In this document: in pieces, positions 10,690-21,639 of the stretch
Position numbering within the stretch: the stretch's first letter is position 1
Layout: every line of letters begins with the position of its first letter
Source of the DNA: Tretioscincus oriximinensis
Taxonomy: Eukaryota; Chordata; Lepidosauria; Squamata; Gymnophthalmidae
Assembly: GCA_022410635.1 (NCBI GenBank)
Contig: JAJVDF010000209.1
Span: forward strand, 858,427 to 922,426
Direction of reading: 5' to 3'
DNA length: 64,000 nucleotides
The notes under the pieces: generated by a model
Told to the model about the DNA's origin: nothing
The model's input: only the letters and a program-made list of their open reading frames with translations
Database searches by the model: none
Made by a program: the position numbers and the translations under genes

Positions 10690-11810
10690 ATAAACATGCA
10701 TTTTGGTTAAAGGATGTTGGAATTTATTACAAATTCGTACAGTGAACTGCATTGATAATTGAATATGAATAAGTAGTGGAATAAACATGGCCATGACATG
10801 GTACGATTGTGTGGTGCAGCAATCTGTGGCTGATCAATCCCTACGGACTGGTCCGCTGCAGCCAACAACCAGGCTTTAAAGAGCATCAGCAGTACCACCT
10901 GCATTCCCTACAGGGCGTTGTCCAACCCAGCTGTCGAACGGAAGCAGTTGAGGATCCAACAGGAGGTATCGCATAGCATGATGACCAACACAACACTTCT
11001 CTACCAGACTGGAGGTGTGTTAAGCATCCAATCCCTCCCCAAGGGTAAGCTGCACGCCTCCACACCCCTTTTGGGGTCCCTCAACTCAAGCATAATGTTA
11101 TAGTTAGGGGATATCTGCCAAGCAGGCCAGTAACTACCCTTACAGATCAGCTGAGAATGTGCCATCGCCACTAGAGCAGCCCTTAGAGCCAGCTCCTGCC
11201 ATATGCCTCAGATCATGCCACCATCCTTGAGAAAAGCCCATACCCGGGTAAGCCAACCTTCCACTCCCTGATCAAAGAGATGAAGCCCNTTACCTGCGAG
11301 CAAAGTGGTACTGGCAGAACAAAACACCAAGTACAAAATAACTCTGCCCCTGTGATCAAGCAGTCAACTAGGGATTTTAGTGTGGTCACATCATCTAGCT
11401 GCGTTAACCCTTGAGGGGGGCCAATCACCCCTCCAGTTGCGGTGAGCGAGCCATTGGGACCAGAACCACTATGTATGTGATATAAAGCTCACAAGGCAAC
11501 CAGGTCCTGTACCACCCAATGCGCCAACGACACCCATTTGGAACCTGGCAGGTCATTCTCCAACCATGCCTAAAGAGGATGCCCAATAGCCAAATAGCAA
11601 GGTGAAGCATGATACATGTCCAAATCCTGCCACAAAAAACACGAAAATCATAACTACGTCACCTGAAAGCTGAGAATCACCATACAGCCTTCAAAAAAGG
11701 CTATTGTCCAAAGCTCCATGATAACAGCCTACAGAAGCTGTCATTCCATGCCACCCTGGCCTTTAAAAAGACTATTGCTTTGCTTCCTAACTCTCCCAGT
11801 CATGAAGCAA
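10690..11810. other. Unclassified GC-richer block, possible old retroelement
   Basis: Composition and codon-like texture differ from the flanks. Minus-strand frames at 11213-11428 and 11425-11610 adjoin each other, and on the minus strand an AATAAA signal lies near 10715-10725. This could be the 3' part of a retroelement on the minus strand. I recognise no protein motif and no LTR pair. Confidence 0.3.
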
Positions 11811-11814
11811 GGTC

Positions 11815-12163
11815 AGAGAAAGAGGCAGAGCAGAGGGTCATCGGCCTGTGGAATTTACTTCCTGAAGAGGTGGTGGTAGCTAACAGCTTGGATAGTTTCA
11901 AGACAGGACTAGACAGGTTTATGGACACTAAGGGTATAAATGGATACTAAGATAGTTGTCTGGATGTAGCCTCCGGGATGGAGCAACAGGCAGGACTTTT
12001 GAAATACCATTTGCAGGGAGTCACGAACAGGAGCAGCATATTTTGCTTTCCTCTGTTTGGACTGCCCAGGTGCATCTGGTGGGCCTCTGTGTGNCACAGA
12101 ATGCTGGACTCGATGGGCTGTGGCCTGATCCAGGATGGCTCTTCTTATGTTCTTATGTTCTTA
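11815..12163 (+). mobile_element. CR1-clade LINE 3' end, (TTCTTATG)n-tail subfamily
   Basis: The first part encodes the decayed end of the CR1 reverse-transcriptase protein (ctgtggaatttacttcctga encodes LWNLLPE, then SLDSFKTGLDRFMD). The 3' untranslated region follows, with gactcctgaaatacc-like, gggagtca and cctggtgggcctctgtgtg-like segments, and it ends in gttcttatgttctta (to 12163). Five more pieces of this subfamily lie at 13.4, 27.4, 40.1 (minus), 40.9 and 57.4 kb (minus). All are 5'-truncated. Confidence 0.8.
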
Positions 12164-12340
12164 ACTGCTGCTGTCAAGGAATTGGAACGCTTATACACCT
12201 GAGCTGTAATGCTCTATACATCCCCCATTATGTGAAAATAAATCTGCAAGCCTAAATTTTAGAAATTTTAAGGGGGTAAATTTTATTTGAATCAATCATA
12301 TTAACCAGGAGGAGAGACTTCAGAGATAAAATTGCAACTC

Positions 12341-12590
12341 GTCTTCATCATCATCGTTGTTGTTGTTAACAATAATAACATTTATTTATAACACCCCTTC
12401 CACTAAAGGTTGGTGCACATATCTTTTGTTGCTTTCTCCTCAACAGACACTCTGTGAAGTAGGCAGGGCTGAGAGAGTTCTAAAGAACTGTGACTANCCC
12501 AAGGCCACCCACCTGGCTTCAAGGAGGAGTGTGGAATCGAACCAGGAGGGTACCAGATAAAAGTCCAACACTCTAACCGTTATACCAAAT
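12341..12590 (-). mobile_element. tRNA-derived SINE, nearly full length, antisense
   Basis: On the minus strand this begins with a tRNA-like head (ggtataacggttagagtgtt, then the B-box region ggttcgattcc). The body follows (agccaggtgggtggccttgg, cagttctttagaactctctc, and a segment ending gcaacaaaagatatg), and it ends in a (GTT)n/(AAAT)-type tail at 12341-12385. This architecture is common in squamate reptile genomes and is a main reason for the taxonomic guess. Confidence 0.8.
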
Positions 12591-13344
12591 GTATATTAAA
12601 CCTATATACTGTATTATCTGGTTGTGTACGAACTAGGTAAAAATATACTCATTTTTGGGACTCATGAACGAAAAATACCCCCACACTGTACAAATCCAAA
12701 GTTGTGTGTACGAGTTTATTTAAAATTAAGGATGAAATCTGAGTATGATGAAAGAGTCTTACTGCTATACCACAGACTTCAAATCACTCCAGTAAACTGG
12801 CAAAGTGCTTCAGTATTTTTTAAAGATTTACAGCTTCTGCTCATCACTAGGGATAAAGACTGGTTGTTGTACATTTAACTCTTTCTGATTTTCAATAGCA
12901 TTTTTCCTTTTGAGAGCATGTAATCTGTTATGAGTTCTTACGTAGGTTTTATGCCTGAGAGTCTTTAGTCATTGGGTACATTTTGACAATCTAATATTGT
13001 ATATTAGTTTGGTGTTTAAATGTATATACGTATATACAGAGTATGATGACAACCTTGATGAATAAATACCACACTGATATATAAGATAAAATAGGAAAAA
13101 GTTAGGAACTTATATTTGTATGTCAACACTGTTGCCATTCTGAGTAATATAACCAGATCCAGACGATAAAGAAAACAGCATTACAGAAAACTGAAAATTG
13201 ATATAATATGATCTTTAAAAACATTTAACTTGTGGATACGTTCTTCATTTTTGTTAACATTTAAGCATTTTAGAGTATGGCATTTGTGTCTTTATTTATG
13301 GGCTCATCTTCTTTTTCATTTGTAGAAATCAGATTTATTATCTT
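12591..13344. other. No recognised feature
   Basis: AT-rich unique-looking sequence. The 84-codon plus frame at 12624-12878 shows no motif. Confidence 0.5.
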
Positions 13345-13349
13345 ATAGA

Positions 13350-13588
13350 TAGGTTTATGGACACCAAGGGTATAAATGGGTACTAGGATGGATGTCGCCT
13401 CTGGAATGGAGCAACAGGCAGGACTCCTGAGATANCATTTGCAGGGAGTCATGAACAGGTGCATATTTTGCTTTCCTCTGTTCAGACTGCCCAGGTGCAT
13501 CTGGTGGGCCTCTGTGTGAGACAGAATGGTGGACTGGATGGTCTGTGGCCTGATCCAGTATGGCTCTTCTTATGTTCTTATGTTTTTA
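13350..13588 (+). mobile_element. CR1-clade LINE 3' end, (TTCTTATG)n-tail subfamily
   Basis: This copy starts at about ggtttatggacaccaagggt and ends in cttatgttcttatgttttt. It is highly similar to the copy at 12.0 kb, so both derive from closely related sources. It is more severely 5'-truncated than that copy. Confidence 0.8.
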
Positions 13589-13694
13589 TTTTACCCTTGG
13601 TGTACCTGGTGNACTTACTGAATTTCTTGTTAATCTTCTTCCAAATATTTATTCTGGGGCTGTTTTCTGTTTATTGCTGCTTCCTGCCATCTCA

Positions 13695-14157
13695 TTCCAG
13701 TGCAGGGTTGCCATCTTTTGATAAGTGAAATAAGATACATGCTCTTAAAAATATGGGACATTAACAAAAATAAGGGACACTAAAAAATAATAACCACAAC
13801 ACCTGATTACACTACCGTTCAAAGAAGAAACTTCCACACTTCCTACTTCCTGTTCCTTTCTATTTGAGTTTCGGTTACAACATCTGGCTGGGAACAGTGA
13901 TTCCCTTTCCTCGCACTGACAACTTTGATAGCAATCTAACTTGCTGCCTGCTGAAACTTTGATAATCAATGAGTTTGTATCAGAATATAATCATCGATAT
14001 ATATCGAAGTGGCAATTTGAATTTTGAATATTTTGAAGCAAGCATGATTTTAGTGGTATTTTACGGGACACTGAATCATAATATGGGACGCATAATTTTT
14101 ACCTGGAATACAGGACATCTCGTATAATATGGGATAAGTGGCAACCCTATTCCAGTG
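13695..14157. mobile_element. hAT-type non-autonomous DNA transposon with 8-bp target duplication
   Basis: The element spans 13703-14149 (447 bp). It begins cagggttgcca and ends with the mirror tggcaaccct plus a final A where the TIR rule predicts G. It is flanked by perfect 8-bp repeats ttccagtg (13695-13702 and 14150-14157). An 8-bp target duplication with CAGGG termini is diagnostic of the hAT superfamily. Subterminal tatgggac and gggaca motifs occur inside both ends. No transposase frame is present, so it would have moved using an enzyme encoded elsewhere. Confidence 0.85.
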
Positions 14158-14918
14158 ATGCGTACTTGAATCCATCATACTTAATTCTTACTTTAGATCG
14201 AACACAGTTTCATGTTGAGTGGAATATAACCCAGTTTTGATAACACACAAGTTATTTGGTAACAATAACTCTTTATTTCTTCTTTAGATGCACTGTGTGG
14301 AAAGTCATAAAAATTAAAGTATGATTTTATTTTTATTTTAACATCCAAGCATATCTGGTATCTTGCAGTGTAGGGTTCAAGTCTGCTCTTGATTCCAGAC
14401 AGGACATGTACTTTTTACATGTACCTTCAGTGCTGAAAAACTAGACAAAATCAGGAAAACACCCCTTTTCCTGGTTTATTCCAGTTCTTGAGGATGGAGT
14501 AAAAGTACATGTTGGAAAAGCATCTATATGTGCTGATGGGGATGACGGAATACCACAAGCAACCTCCTTCCCAAATCCTAGATCAAAACAGGACACAGGG
14601 CATCATGGTAAGAGAAACTCTCAGGGCATCCCATTCAGGTGATTGTCCATCTCTCCGGCTGACCTTGAGAAGGCCAAGGCAGGTGACATTTATATGACAA
14701 TGCTCATATACAGTACTGTAAACAGCTGGGTATCCCATCTAAAATTTAAGATAGCGCTTTGGACCTTTAATGGTTATGAAGTAGCGATTCCACCCCAATT
14801 GCAGCTGTCATTAGAAGCTGCACCTAGTTAAAAAAATCTCTCTTCTAGACCATTAAAGCTCTATCTTGGATTTTAGATAAGAATCTTAGCTAAAGCTGTA
14901 CTTTATCAACAACTCAGC
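14158..14918. other. No recognised feature
   Basis: Unique-looking sequence with no identifiable element. Confidence 0.5.
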
Positions 14919-15118
14919 AACAACAACGTTTATTTATAATGCTCCTTTCACCAAATTGNTTGTTGCATTCACCACAGCAGACATCCAGTGAAGTAGGTAG
15001 GGCTGAGAGAGTTCTAAAGAACTGTGACTAGACCAACATCACACAGTTGGCTTAATGGAGGAGTGTGAAATTGAATTGGGAGACTCTCAGATAACATAGA
15101 AAAAATTGTCTGACACTA
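14919..15118 (-). mobile_element. tRNA-derived SINE, antisense, head degraded
   Basis: Same family as the copy at 12.4 kb: a (CAA)n tail, tttatttataatgctccttt, cagacatccagtgaagtagg, gagagttctaaagaactgtg and ggaggagtgtgaaat. The tRNA-like head past 15080 is badly decayed. Confidence 0.75.
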
Positions 15119-15274
15119 CAAATATATCAGAAACAAATCAGCTTTATGTCCTTTTGAGTTAGTTTAATGCAAGAAAGGAAGGCAACAAAGCTTGGAGTTA
15201 ATTTCAAATAAAGAATCATAACAAAAGCAGCAAAAGGGAGCATTTGGACAGTGCTAGTACATTGATACAATTTA

Positions 15275-16312
15275 TGCATAGGCATGCTTGGAAGAGACAG
15301 AGTATCTAGACCTATTTCAATCTGGCTTCAGGCCTGGCCATGGCACAGAAACCGCCTTGCTCATCCTAGTTGAGGGATGAGGGCAATACAATCTCAGTGG
15401 CTTTTGATACCATTGACCATGGTATACTCCTGGAGAGGCTAAGGAGTTTAGCAGTGAGTGGCAAGGCATTGCAGTGGCTGCTTCCAGAGAGTGATAGTGG
15501 GGGAGTCTTGCTAGACACCCTGGGTACTCATAGATGACACGCAGCACTATCTCTCTATTCCATCAGAATCAGGAGAGGTGGTTGAAGTGCTTGACAGGTG
15601 GCTGGAAGCAGTAATGGGCTGGATGGGGGGCAATAAATTGAAGCTGAATCCAGACAAGACGGAGGTGCATCCCGAGTTCGCAAAGTGGGGAGGCACCCTG
15701 TTCTTGATGGGGTAAAATTGCCCTTTAATGGACGGGTGCGAAATCTGGGGGTGCTCCTGAACTCTTCATTCTATATGGGGCTGCCCTTGAAAATGGTTCG
15801 GAAGCTGCAGTTGGTGAAAAATGCAGCAGCTAGACTGCTGACTGGAACGGCTGGCCACATACACATCACGTCAGTCTTGAAAGAGCTGCACTGGCTGCCA
15901 ATCTGCTACCGAGCCCAATTCAAGGTGTTGACTTTAACTTATAAGGCCCTAAATAACTTGGNCCCCAAATACCTAAGGAAAGTCCTCTCCCATATCAGCC
16001 TGCCTGTGCCTTAGATCTCCAGGGTGGCTCTCCTGGTTGTACCACCCCTTTCCACTACCAGTGGAGTTGGAACATGGAGTAGCGACTTCTCAGTGGTTTT
16101 CCCCAGTCTTTAGAATAATCTCCCCCTCTAGGTACATCTGTCATCATCGTTGTATTCTTTTAGAAGGTCCTTGAAGATGTACCTCTTCAACCTGCCCTTT
16201 GGTTGAAGAAATGCTGTTTTTCCCTCCACCTTCNGATACTGATTGTTACTGTTTAAACTGTAAATTTTCAGGTATGGGGTGGGATATAAATGTAAATAAA
16301 TAAATAAATAAA
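15275..16312 (+). pseudogene. Decayed L2-clade LINE reverse transcriptase and 3' end
   Basis: This is the longest L2 remnant in the window. Landmarks on the plus strand, in order, are: an FDTIDH reverse-transcriptase motif at 15403-15420; LKLNPDKTEV at about 15638-15667, typical of the region after the catalytic motif; VRNLGVLL at about 15736-15760; LQLVKNAAARLLTG at about 15804-15846; ELHWLPICYRAQFKVLTLTYKALNNL at about 15880-15960; then a 3' untranslated region ending in (AAAT)n near 16312. The catalytic YADD segment is missing, because the sequence jumps from the FDTIDH region to just before LKLNPDKTEV. Stops and shifts break the frame. The longest open piece is 15685-16014. Such LINEs copy their own RNA into chromosomal DNA; this copy is dead. 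Confidence 0.85.
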
Positions 16313-16861
16313 ATAATATGCAATTTAACATATGCATATTAGCATTCTTTTATTTTTTTTTCTTTTTAGCGATATATTTTATTTTGAAAATGGATGGATG
16401 GTGATAATTGGACACTATATAAGCAAAATATCCAGTATTAATTCTGTAAAGAAATGTAAATGCGGAGATATACTGTTATTGCATGTCAGAGATGGGAAAA
16501 TTGAAAAAAAAAACCAATTTCCATCACAGATGAATATCTTTTCCTCCATCGCAGAGCATTACTCTAATCAAATTTAGTTTCCTACTACTTGTTTTAAGTT
16601 TTTGTTTTTAAGTGTCAGGGAAATATTGCATTTAGTTTTGTTTTTGGCCTAGTTCTTTCCAAATAATGATAAATCAATATGTAGTTGCATCCTTCTTCAT
16701 ATGAAGAAAAAAACATTCCTAGTGACAGAATACTATAAATCTAAGCTAGACTTATTTCTAGCATTGTATATGCCCTTGGAAGAACTACATTATTGGATGA
16801 TCTGAACTGGGCTTGCATTATTAAAACTGAAATGTTTTATTTGTTCAACAAGAACAACTCC
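16313..16861. other. No recognised feature
   Basis: AT-rich sequence. An 81-codon frame (16332-16577) is of low complexity and unsupported. Confidence 0.5.
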
Positions 16862-16915
16862 TAATTTATTTATTTATTTGCATTTCTATACTGCCCTGTA
16901 CCCAAAGTTGTCTTT
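16862..16915 (-). mobile_element. L2-type 3' tail fragment, antisense
   Basis: taatttatttatttatttgc, then atttctatactgccctgtac and ccaaag: the reverse of the L2 3' terminus seen at 1.3 and 16.3 kb. Only about 50 bases are present. Confidence 0.7.
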
Positions 16916-17021
16916 TATTGACATCACTTTTGGGGCGGGACAGGAAGTGACATCACTTCCAGGGCGGGGCAGGGAGTGCCACCACTTCCTTGGGGTGGGA
17001 CAGGAAGTGATATCACTTTTA
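16916..17021. repeat. 30-bp minisatellite, about 3.5 units, with near-palindromic core
   Basis: Units lie at 16932-16961, 16962-16991 and 16992-17021, with a partial unit at 16916-16931. Each unit is a GC-rich lead, ggggcgggacag, then ggaagtgacatcacttcc, which is almost its own reverse complement. The unit contains ETS-like GGAAGT and a CRE-like TGACATCA half. It sits directly against the antisense L2 tail and before a pyrimidine tract. Confidence 0.85.
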
Positions 17022-17120
17022 TCCTTCCTTCTGTCCTTCCTGCTCTTTCCTTCTTTCTTTCCTTCCTTCTTTTCTTTCTTCTGTCCTTCCCCCTTTCTTC
17101 CACTCTTTCCCCCATTATTT
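17022..17120. repeat. Pyrimidine-rich (CTTC/CTTCC)n tract
   Basis: Nearly all C and T from 17022 to about 17118. Open frames on either strand are low-complexity artefacts. Confidence 0.9.
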
Positions 17121-17523
17121 TTCCCAATTCCTGAATCTGGGTGTAAATTGAGCAAGTGTATTTATAAAATAATAATAAATAACACACCTAACATGGTTTT
17201 CAATTGTGCTTCTTTAAAAAGAAGGAAAAACAAGTAAATATATCTGCTAGTGACGATGATGCTGGCTGGGTGATACTTTTCCTGATAAAATAATTTTTTC
17301 TTCCACTTCTAATGCTATTTGCCTGATGTCCTGAAGACTACAGCTCCCAGGTTGCACCACAGCTAGCCTTAGGCACAAGAATGTATTCTCCGTATCTCTA
17401 CACTTTGTGCAAGAGTCCACAGGAAACATTTTTGCTGTTACAGGAAGTTGGCTCATGGACTCATTTATAATCAGATTACCTAATCAACCCAGTGTGCAGG
17501 AAATGAATAAAAAACAAGTCAGC
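17121..17523. other. No recognised feature
   Basis: Nothing identifiable. A segment at about 17327-17356 (gtcctgaagactacagctcc) resembles sequences seen in many vertebrate repeats but is too short to place. Confidence 0.4.
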
Positions 17524-17756
17524 AAGTGTTGTTTAGCCTCTTTATAAATCTGTGGTGAGGCCACATTGGGAATACTGTGTACAATTTTAGTCACCACATC
17601 TCATTTCTGAGGTGCAGAAAAGAGCAACTAGAACGGTCAGGGGACTGGAGCCCCTCCCTTATGAAATCCATCTGCAATGTTTGGGCCTCTTCAGCCTTGA
17701 AAGGTGGTNTTTTGAGTGGTGGTCTAATTGAAGGTCTTAGATTGTTCTTAAACACT
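17524..17756 (+). mobile_element. CR1-clade LINE fragment, C-terminal coding region
   Basis: Conceptual translation with breaks gives LYKSVVRPHWEYCVQF, then an EVQKRATRTVRGLEPLPYE-like stretch and LGLFSLE. These are the conserved C-terminal motifs of CR1/L3 proteins and resemble the copy at 28.8-29.3 kb. Shifts and an N interrupt it. No 3' tail is attached. Confidence 0.7.
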
Positions 17757-17863
17757 GAAAAGCAGGCAGAAATGCAACTGAGAGCCATTCTGCCAGAAAC
17801 AGAGTTGCTGCCTGAAGCAGCACAGAAAAGCAGGCAGAAATGCAACTGAGAACCATTCTGCCA
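17757..17863. repeat. 39-bp direct repeat, 68 bp apart
   Basis: gaaaagcaggcagaaatgca is found at 17757 and again at 17825. The match runs 39 bases with one difference, to cattctgcca at 17795 and 17863. Confidence 0.9.
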
Positions 17864-17978
17864 CTAGAAAAACTAGAACTCAACTAAAATTAGAAGTGAT
17901 TTTTATATATATAAGACATTTGCTCAGCAGAAACCATTTTTTAAAAATGCAGAATTCAAGCCAGATTAGGATCAAAGG

Positions 17979-18340
17979 GGAGGTAGAAAGAAGCAGCAAA
18001 AAAAGGAGAAAGGGGGAAGGAGGAAAAAAGGAAAAGGATAGAAATAAGGAAGTAAAGAGAAAGGGAAAGGACAGAAAGAAAAAGAAGAAAGGGAAGAAAG
18101 AACAGCCACAGAAAATGAAAAACCACATTAGGAGTAAAATAAATAAAAACTATGCTAATAATTTTGGTTATTCACACTCTAAACACACCACAAATGAAAT
18201 CTAGAAGTCAACCCCAAATTAAATGAAATTATGAAGCAAGGAGGAAAGGCCCGAAGAGGAGGTAGACAGAGGAAGAAAAAAAGAAGGAACTGGGAAGGAG
18301 AAAAAAAGAATAGAAATAAAGAAGGAGAGAAAGACAGAAA
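17979..18340. repeat. Purine-rich low-complexity region, partly duplicated (279-bp offset)
   Basis: The plus strand is almost all A and G at 17980-18110 and again at 18240-18340. The two tracts share gaggtaga, agaaataa, gaga and gacagaaag in the same order, offset by about 279 bases, so one is probably a copy of the other. Between them lies ordinary sequence. The 102-codon Lys-rich frame is an artefact. Confidence 0.75.
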
Positions 18341-18500
18341 GGCCCCATCCCCACTGAGCCTTCTTCTTGGCTATATCTCAGAATAGGAATGTGCCATCTA
18401 CATGCTAGTGTAGGCTATGGCCACAGCCTACACTGGCATGTGGATGACCAAGCTCTGTACCGAGATATAACCCAGAATAAGGCTCAGTGGGGACAGGGCC
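18341..18500. mobile_element. Hairpin miniature element, GGCCC family (copy 1)
   Basis: A 160-bp near-complete palindrome. The left end ggccccatccccactgagcc is mirrored by ggctcagtggggacagggcc, and pairing continues through the agatata segments to the centre (catctacatgctagtgtagg against cctacactggcatgtggatg). A shorter, more diverged relative lies at 54155-54306; both contain tcagaataggaat. It has no coding capacity. It is flanked by A/G-rich DNA, so a target duplication cannot be defined. Confidence 0.8.
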
Positions 18501-18509
18501 AAAGAAAGA

Positions 18510-18970
18510 GAGAGAAAGGAAGGTAACCTACCTCATGGCTTGCTCCCCAGACTGCAGCCCAGCAGGAGCTTCTGTCCCTGATTCCAGCGGCAGCAGCCTC
18601 CACATTTTGCCACCCTGGGCAGCAGCTGCAGGAAACCCCAGCAGGAAGCTCCTTCTTCTGGGGTCTCCTGCAGCTACAGCCCAGGATGGTTAAATGTGNA
18701 GGCTGCTGACACCAGAACCTGGCCCTGGGCAGCCTAAAAATCTGGCCCTGCTTACTGGACTTGCTCTNTGTCTGTTAGATGAATTGTCAATACAAAACGG
18801 CACCTCCAGGCAGGCTGAAAGAGGGACTGTAGCCCCAACCATGCAGCTGTCCCATTGGTTCAACTCCTGGAATCGGCGACCAAAACGTCACTAAAAGAAG
18901 CTATCTGGAGCGTTTTGATTTGTTGCTGCTTGATTTGTTCCTCTAAGAAGGCCCGTGATTGGCCAATAGT
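18510..18970. other. Unclassified GC-rich segment with CCAAT boxes
   Basis: Moderately GC-rich, with Ser/Pro-like frames on the plus strand, and with CCAAT-type motifs at about 18851 (cccattggtt) and 18955 (gtgattggccaat). This could be promoter-like or an old LTR. No gene start is evident. Confidence 0.3.
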
Positions 18971-20640
18971 TCTCCATCATTTTCTTTTAGATTTTATCAT
19001 TGATATTAATTTCTGGTAATTTCTGGGATGTCCGGCGGCCACAACGAATCCAAAGGGCAGCCGTCAGTGGTCTCAGGACACTTTTTAAAATTCTTGTGCT
19101 TATGATTATAGAATCACATCCTAACAAAAATTCTATTCAGTCTGTAAAGAGGGAGGTAGACACTAGATTAATTCATACTGATCAGTAAACAAATATTCTC
19201 TAGAATGTGAGATCACATATTACAGCTTATTGTATTTCCTTTTCCTTTGTTTTTTTTTCTGGAGAGAAATCTTCAGCATTCATAATCGTGGAAGTAGCAA
19301 GAGATAGTCTTTGTTAAATGCTGTCAGCACTTAAATACTGTCAGCACATGTTTTGTCTTACAAATAGAATTAGAGCTAGATTGGCCAGCATCCTGTCAAA
19401 ACCAAATTGTTTTTTGACCTAGAACAGAAAAGGGGAAAATCTGTTCATTTTTGCAGGATCAGAAAACAGGAGTAGATCTGCTACGATCAAGACCGAGTAG
19501 ACAAATTGATTGCAGAGGTGAGGAGGATTTTCAGACATTATATAGTAGGAGACAGAGCAAGTCCTTGAATGTTAACAATAGTATTTCATCTAATATGTCA
19601 ATATAACAAATGTACTGGAAATATGTTTTCTGGTCTATTCTAATCCATAACTTTTGTAGATGTTACCTAGAGTTCATTTTGAAATGGAAGGAAAAACATG
19701 TATCAAAACAAGGTCTAATTATAAGATTCTTTCATTCTATCCACCCAAAGACTCATTGATGAAACTAGTATTTAAAACATATCCCAATCAAGGTTTTCTT
19801 CTCACTATAATGGCATGATTATGGAGGATTAGTCTCACCTAATTGCAGGAATCCAGGACTGATAGCATTAGAAAAGTCCAGTATTATTTTCTGTTCCTCT
19901 AGAACCCTCCAGGATAGGGTAAGAAAAATACTCCCCCATATTGTCCCTTTCAAGACTAGTATTAGTATAAAGGCTGTCAGAAAGCAGACTGCCCATCCTG
20001 AATTTATCCCTAAACAGAGATTATTGGATATGCTGGCAATTTGATGATACTGAGTTGAACACAATTGCTGGTAACTTCATAGACAACTGCATAGTCTTTT
20101 TGTCAATAATACAGGATTAGTTTGACACCAACTTCTTCAGAACTGTATTATTTGTTATTTTCTTGCTTGGCCTACATGTCTGATATTCCTGAATGATTTC
20201 CCATCTAATACTAACAAAATCTGGACCTACTTGACTTCTGCTTTTGGTTAAGACTGGCAAGGTATAGTCAAAATGCCAGGCTCAAGAATTCAGAATAAAT
20301 CCATGGCATAAAACATACAGCAAAATCATATAATAAAGCTACAGGCCATCNGTAACCAGCAAGAGTCTAAGTGTATGGTACTGCAGCTGAAGCAGTGGAG
20401 CTGATTGTGTTGTACCCTAGGATTAACAGAGGCTTTTATATTGATCGAACATATGTGTGGTAAGTGCAATAGCACCTGGCAGCACATCCAGAAACACTTA
20501 GGTCCATTGAACAGAAATTCATTGGGCTTCTTGTGTGGTAAATCTCTCTTTGATCCAGCATGCTGAGTAAATACCAAAACTACTCAATAAATACTAAGAG
20601 GTGGAATGGTCACATTTTCTTTTCTTTTTCTAGTAGCTTT
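18971..20640. other. No recognised feature
   Basis: Unique-looking AT-leaning sequence. Frames of 60-81 codons show no known motif. Confidence 0.5.
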
Positions 20641-20760
20641 CATAGAATCATAGCACTGAAAGGGGCTATTGAGGCCATTGATGTCGTGCTTTACTGAGGA
20701 ATCTAAATAAAACATTTCCAACAGCACATGTCCAGTTTCTAATTGAACACATCAACTGAG
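20641..20760 (-). mobile_element. CR1-clade LINE 3' end, ATTCTATG tail, antisense
   Basis: catagaatcatagcactgaa, then aggggctattgaggcc and a region matching the reverse of the CR1 3' untranslated end, including gcacatgtccagtttct. It resembles the longer antisense end at 28735 but is more diverged. Confidence 0.65.
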
Positions 20761-21599
20761 AGAGAGAGAGAGGAACGTTTCGTGTTTGTTCCCCTTTAAG
20801 CTACGTACACTTTCCTCCCCCCCTACAAAACTGTACTTTCATCTACTAATGTAACCCTTGGCAGCCATCCCAGAACAATTTGGAGAGGAACCATTTACTA
20901 TATTTTTGTGCTCTGAGTTTTATTTTTTGAAGGTGATCTTATACCAGTGATAGACCCTCATAAATAGAAAAAGAGGGTAAGNGAGAGAGAAGGAGCATCT
21001 TACAATGTAAGAAATATTTTTGCAAGCACTTCATGAGCCAAATATAGGAGCCTTGTCCCATCGTTAAGATCCCTAGCAAATTCAAGATCTATAGAGATGG
21101 AAAACATATGCTCCACATAGCATTTTATTTTTCTTACATGGGATCATCAGTACTCTTTTCAGTCACAACCATTTGTATCGTAGCCTTAAAACTGTTTTAC
21201 TCCTCAGAGTAAAACTCACTTTGCTTGCTGATGGGAGGTTTTTTGGTGGGATTGGGATTGTTGAATATTTGGGTGGTGGCAGGATTGTTTTGTTTTTATT
21301 ATGATTATATGTGTTTGTTGTCATGTCCTTTGGTGAAAAGAGCTTTATATTAAAAAAATATTTTTATTATCAATTCTACGCTTGTGCAGGAAATCTGTAT
21401 CACTCTCATTAAATTCCTGTTGCCTTAAATAAAATAATGACATTACTAGCAAAAACATTGTCCACAAATGGTGTTAACAAACAGTAGTCAGATGCCATGA
21501 TTGGTTTGGCAGTGATAAATAGTCCCAGCAGATGAAAATATTGGTTCAGCAAACTCTCCACAGTTCAAAATTCAGTGCATTTGGTAGAACTGAGTTAAT
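20761..21599. other. No recognised feature; short (GA)n at about 20759-20773
   Basis: A short GA repeat is followed by unique-looking sequence. A brief T/G-rich stretch lies at 21235-21320. Confidence 0.5.
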
Positions 21600-21639
21600 A
21601 GATGTAGAAAGATGTACATTTATAGAATATACCCATGTA

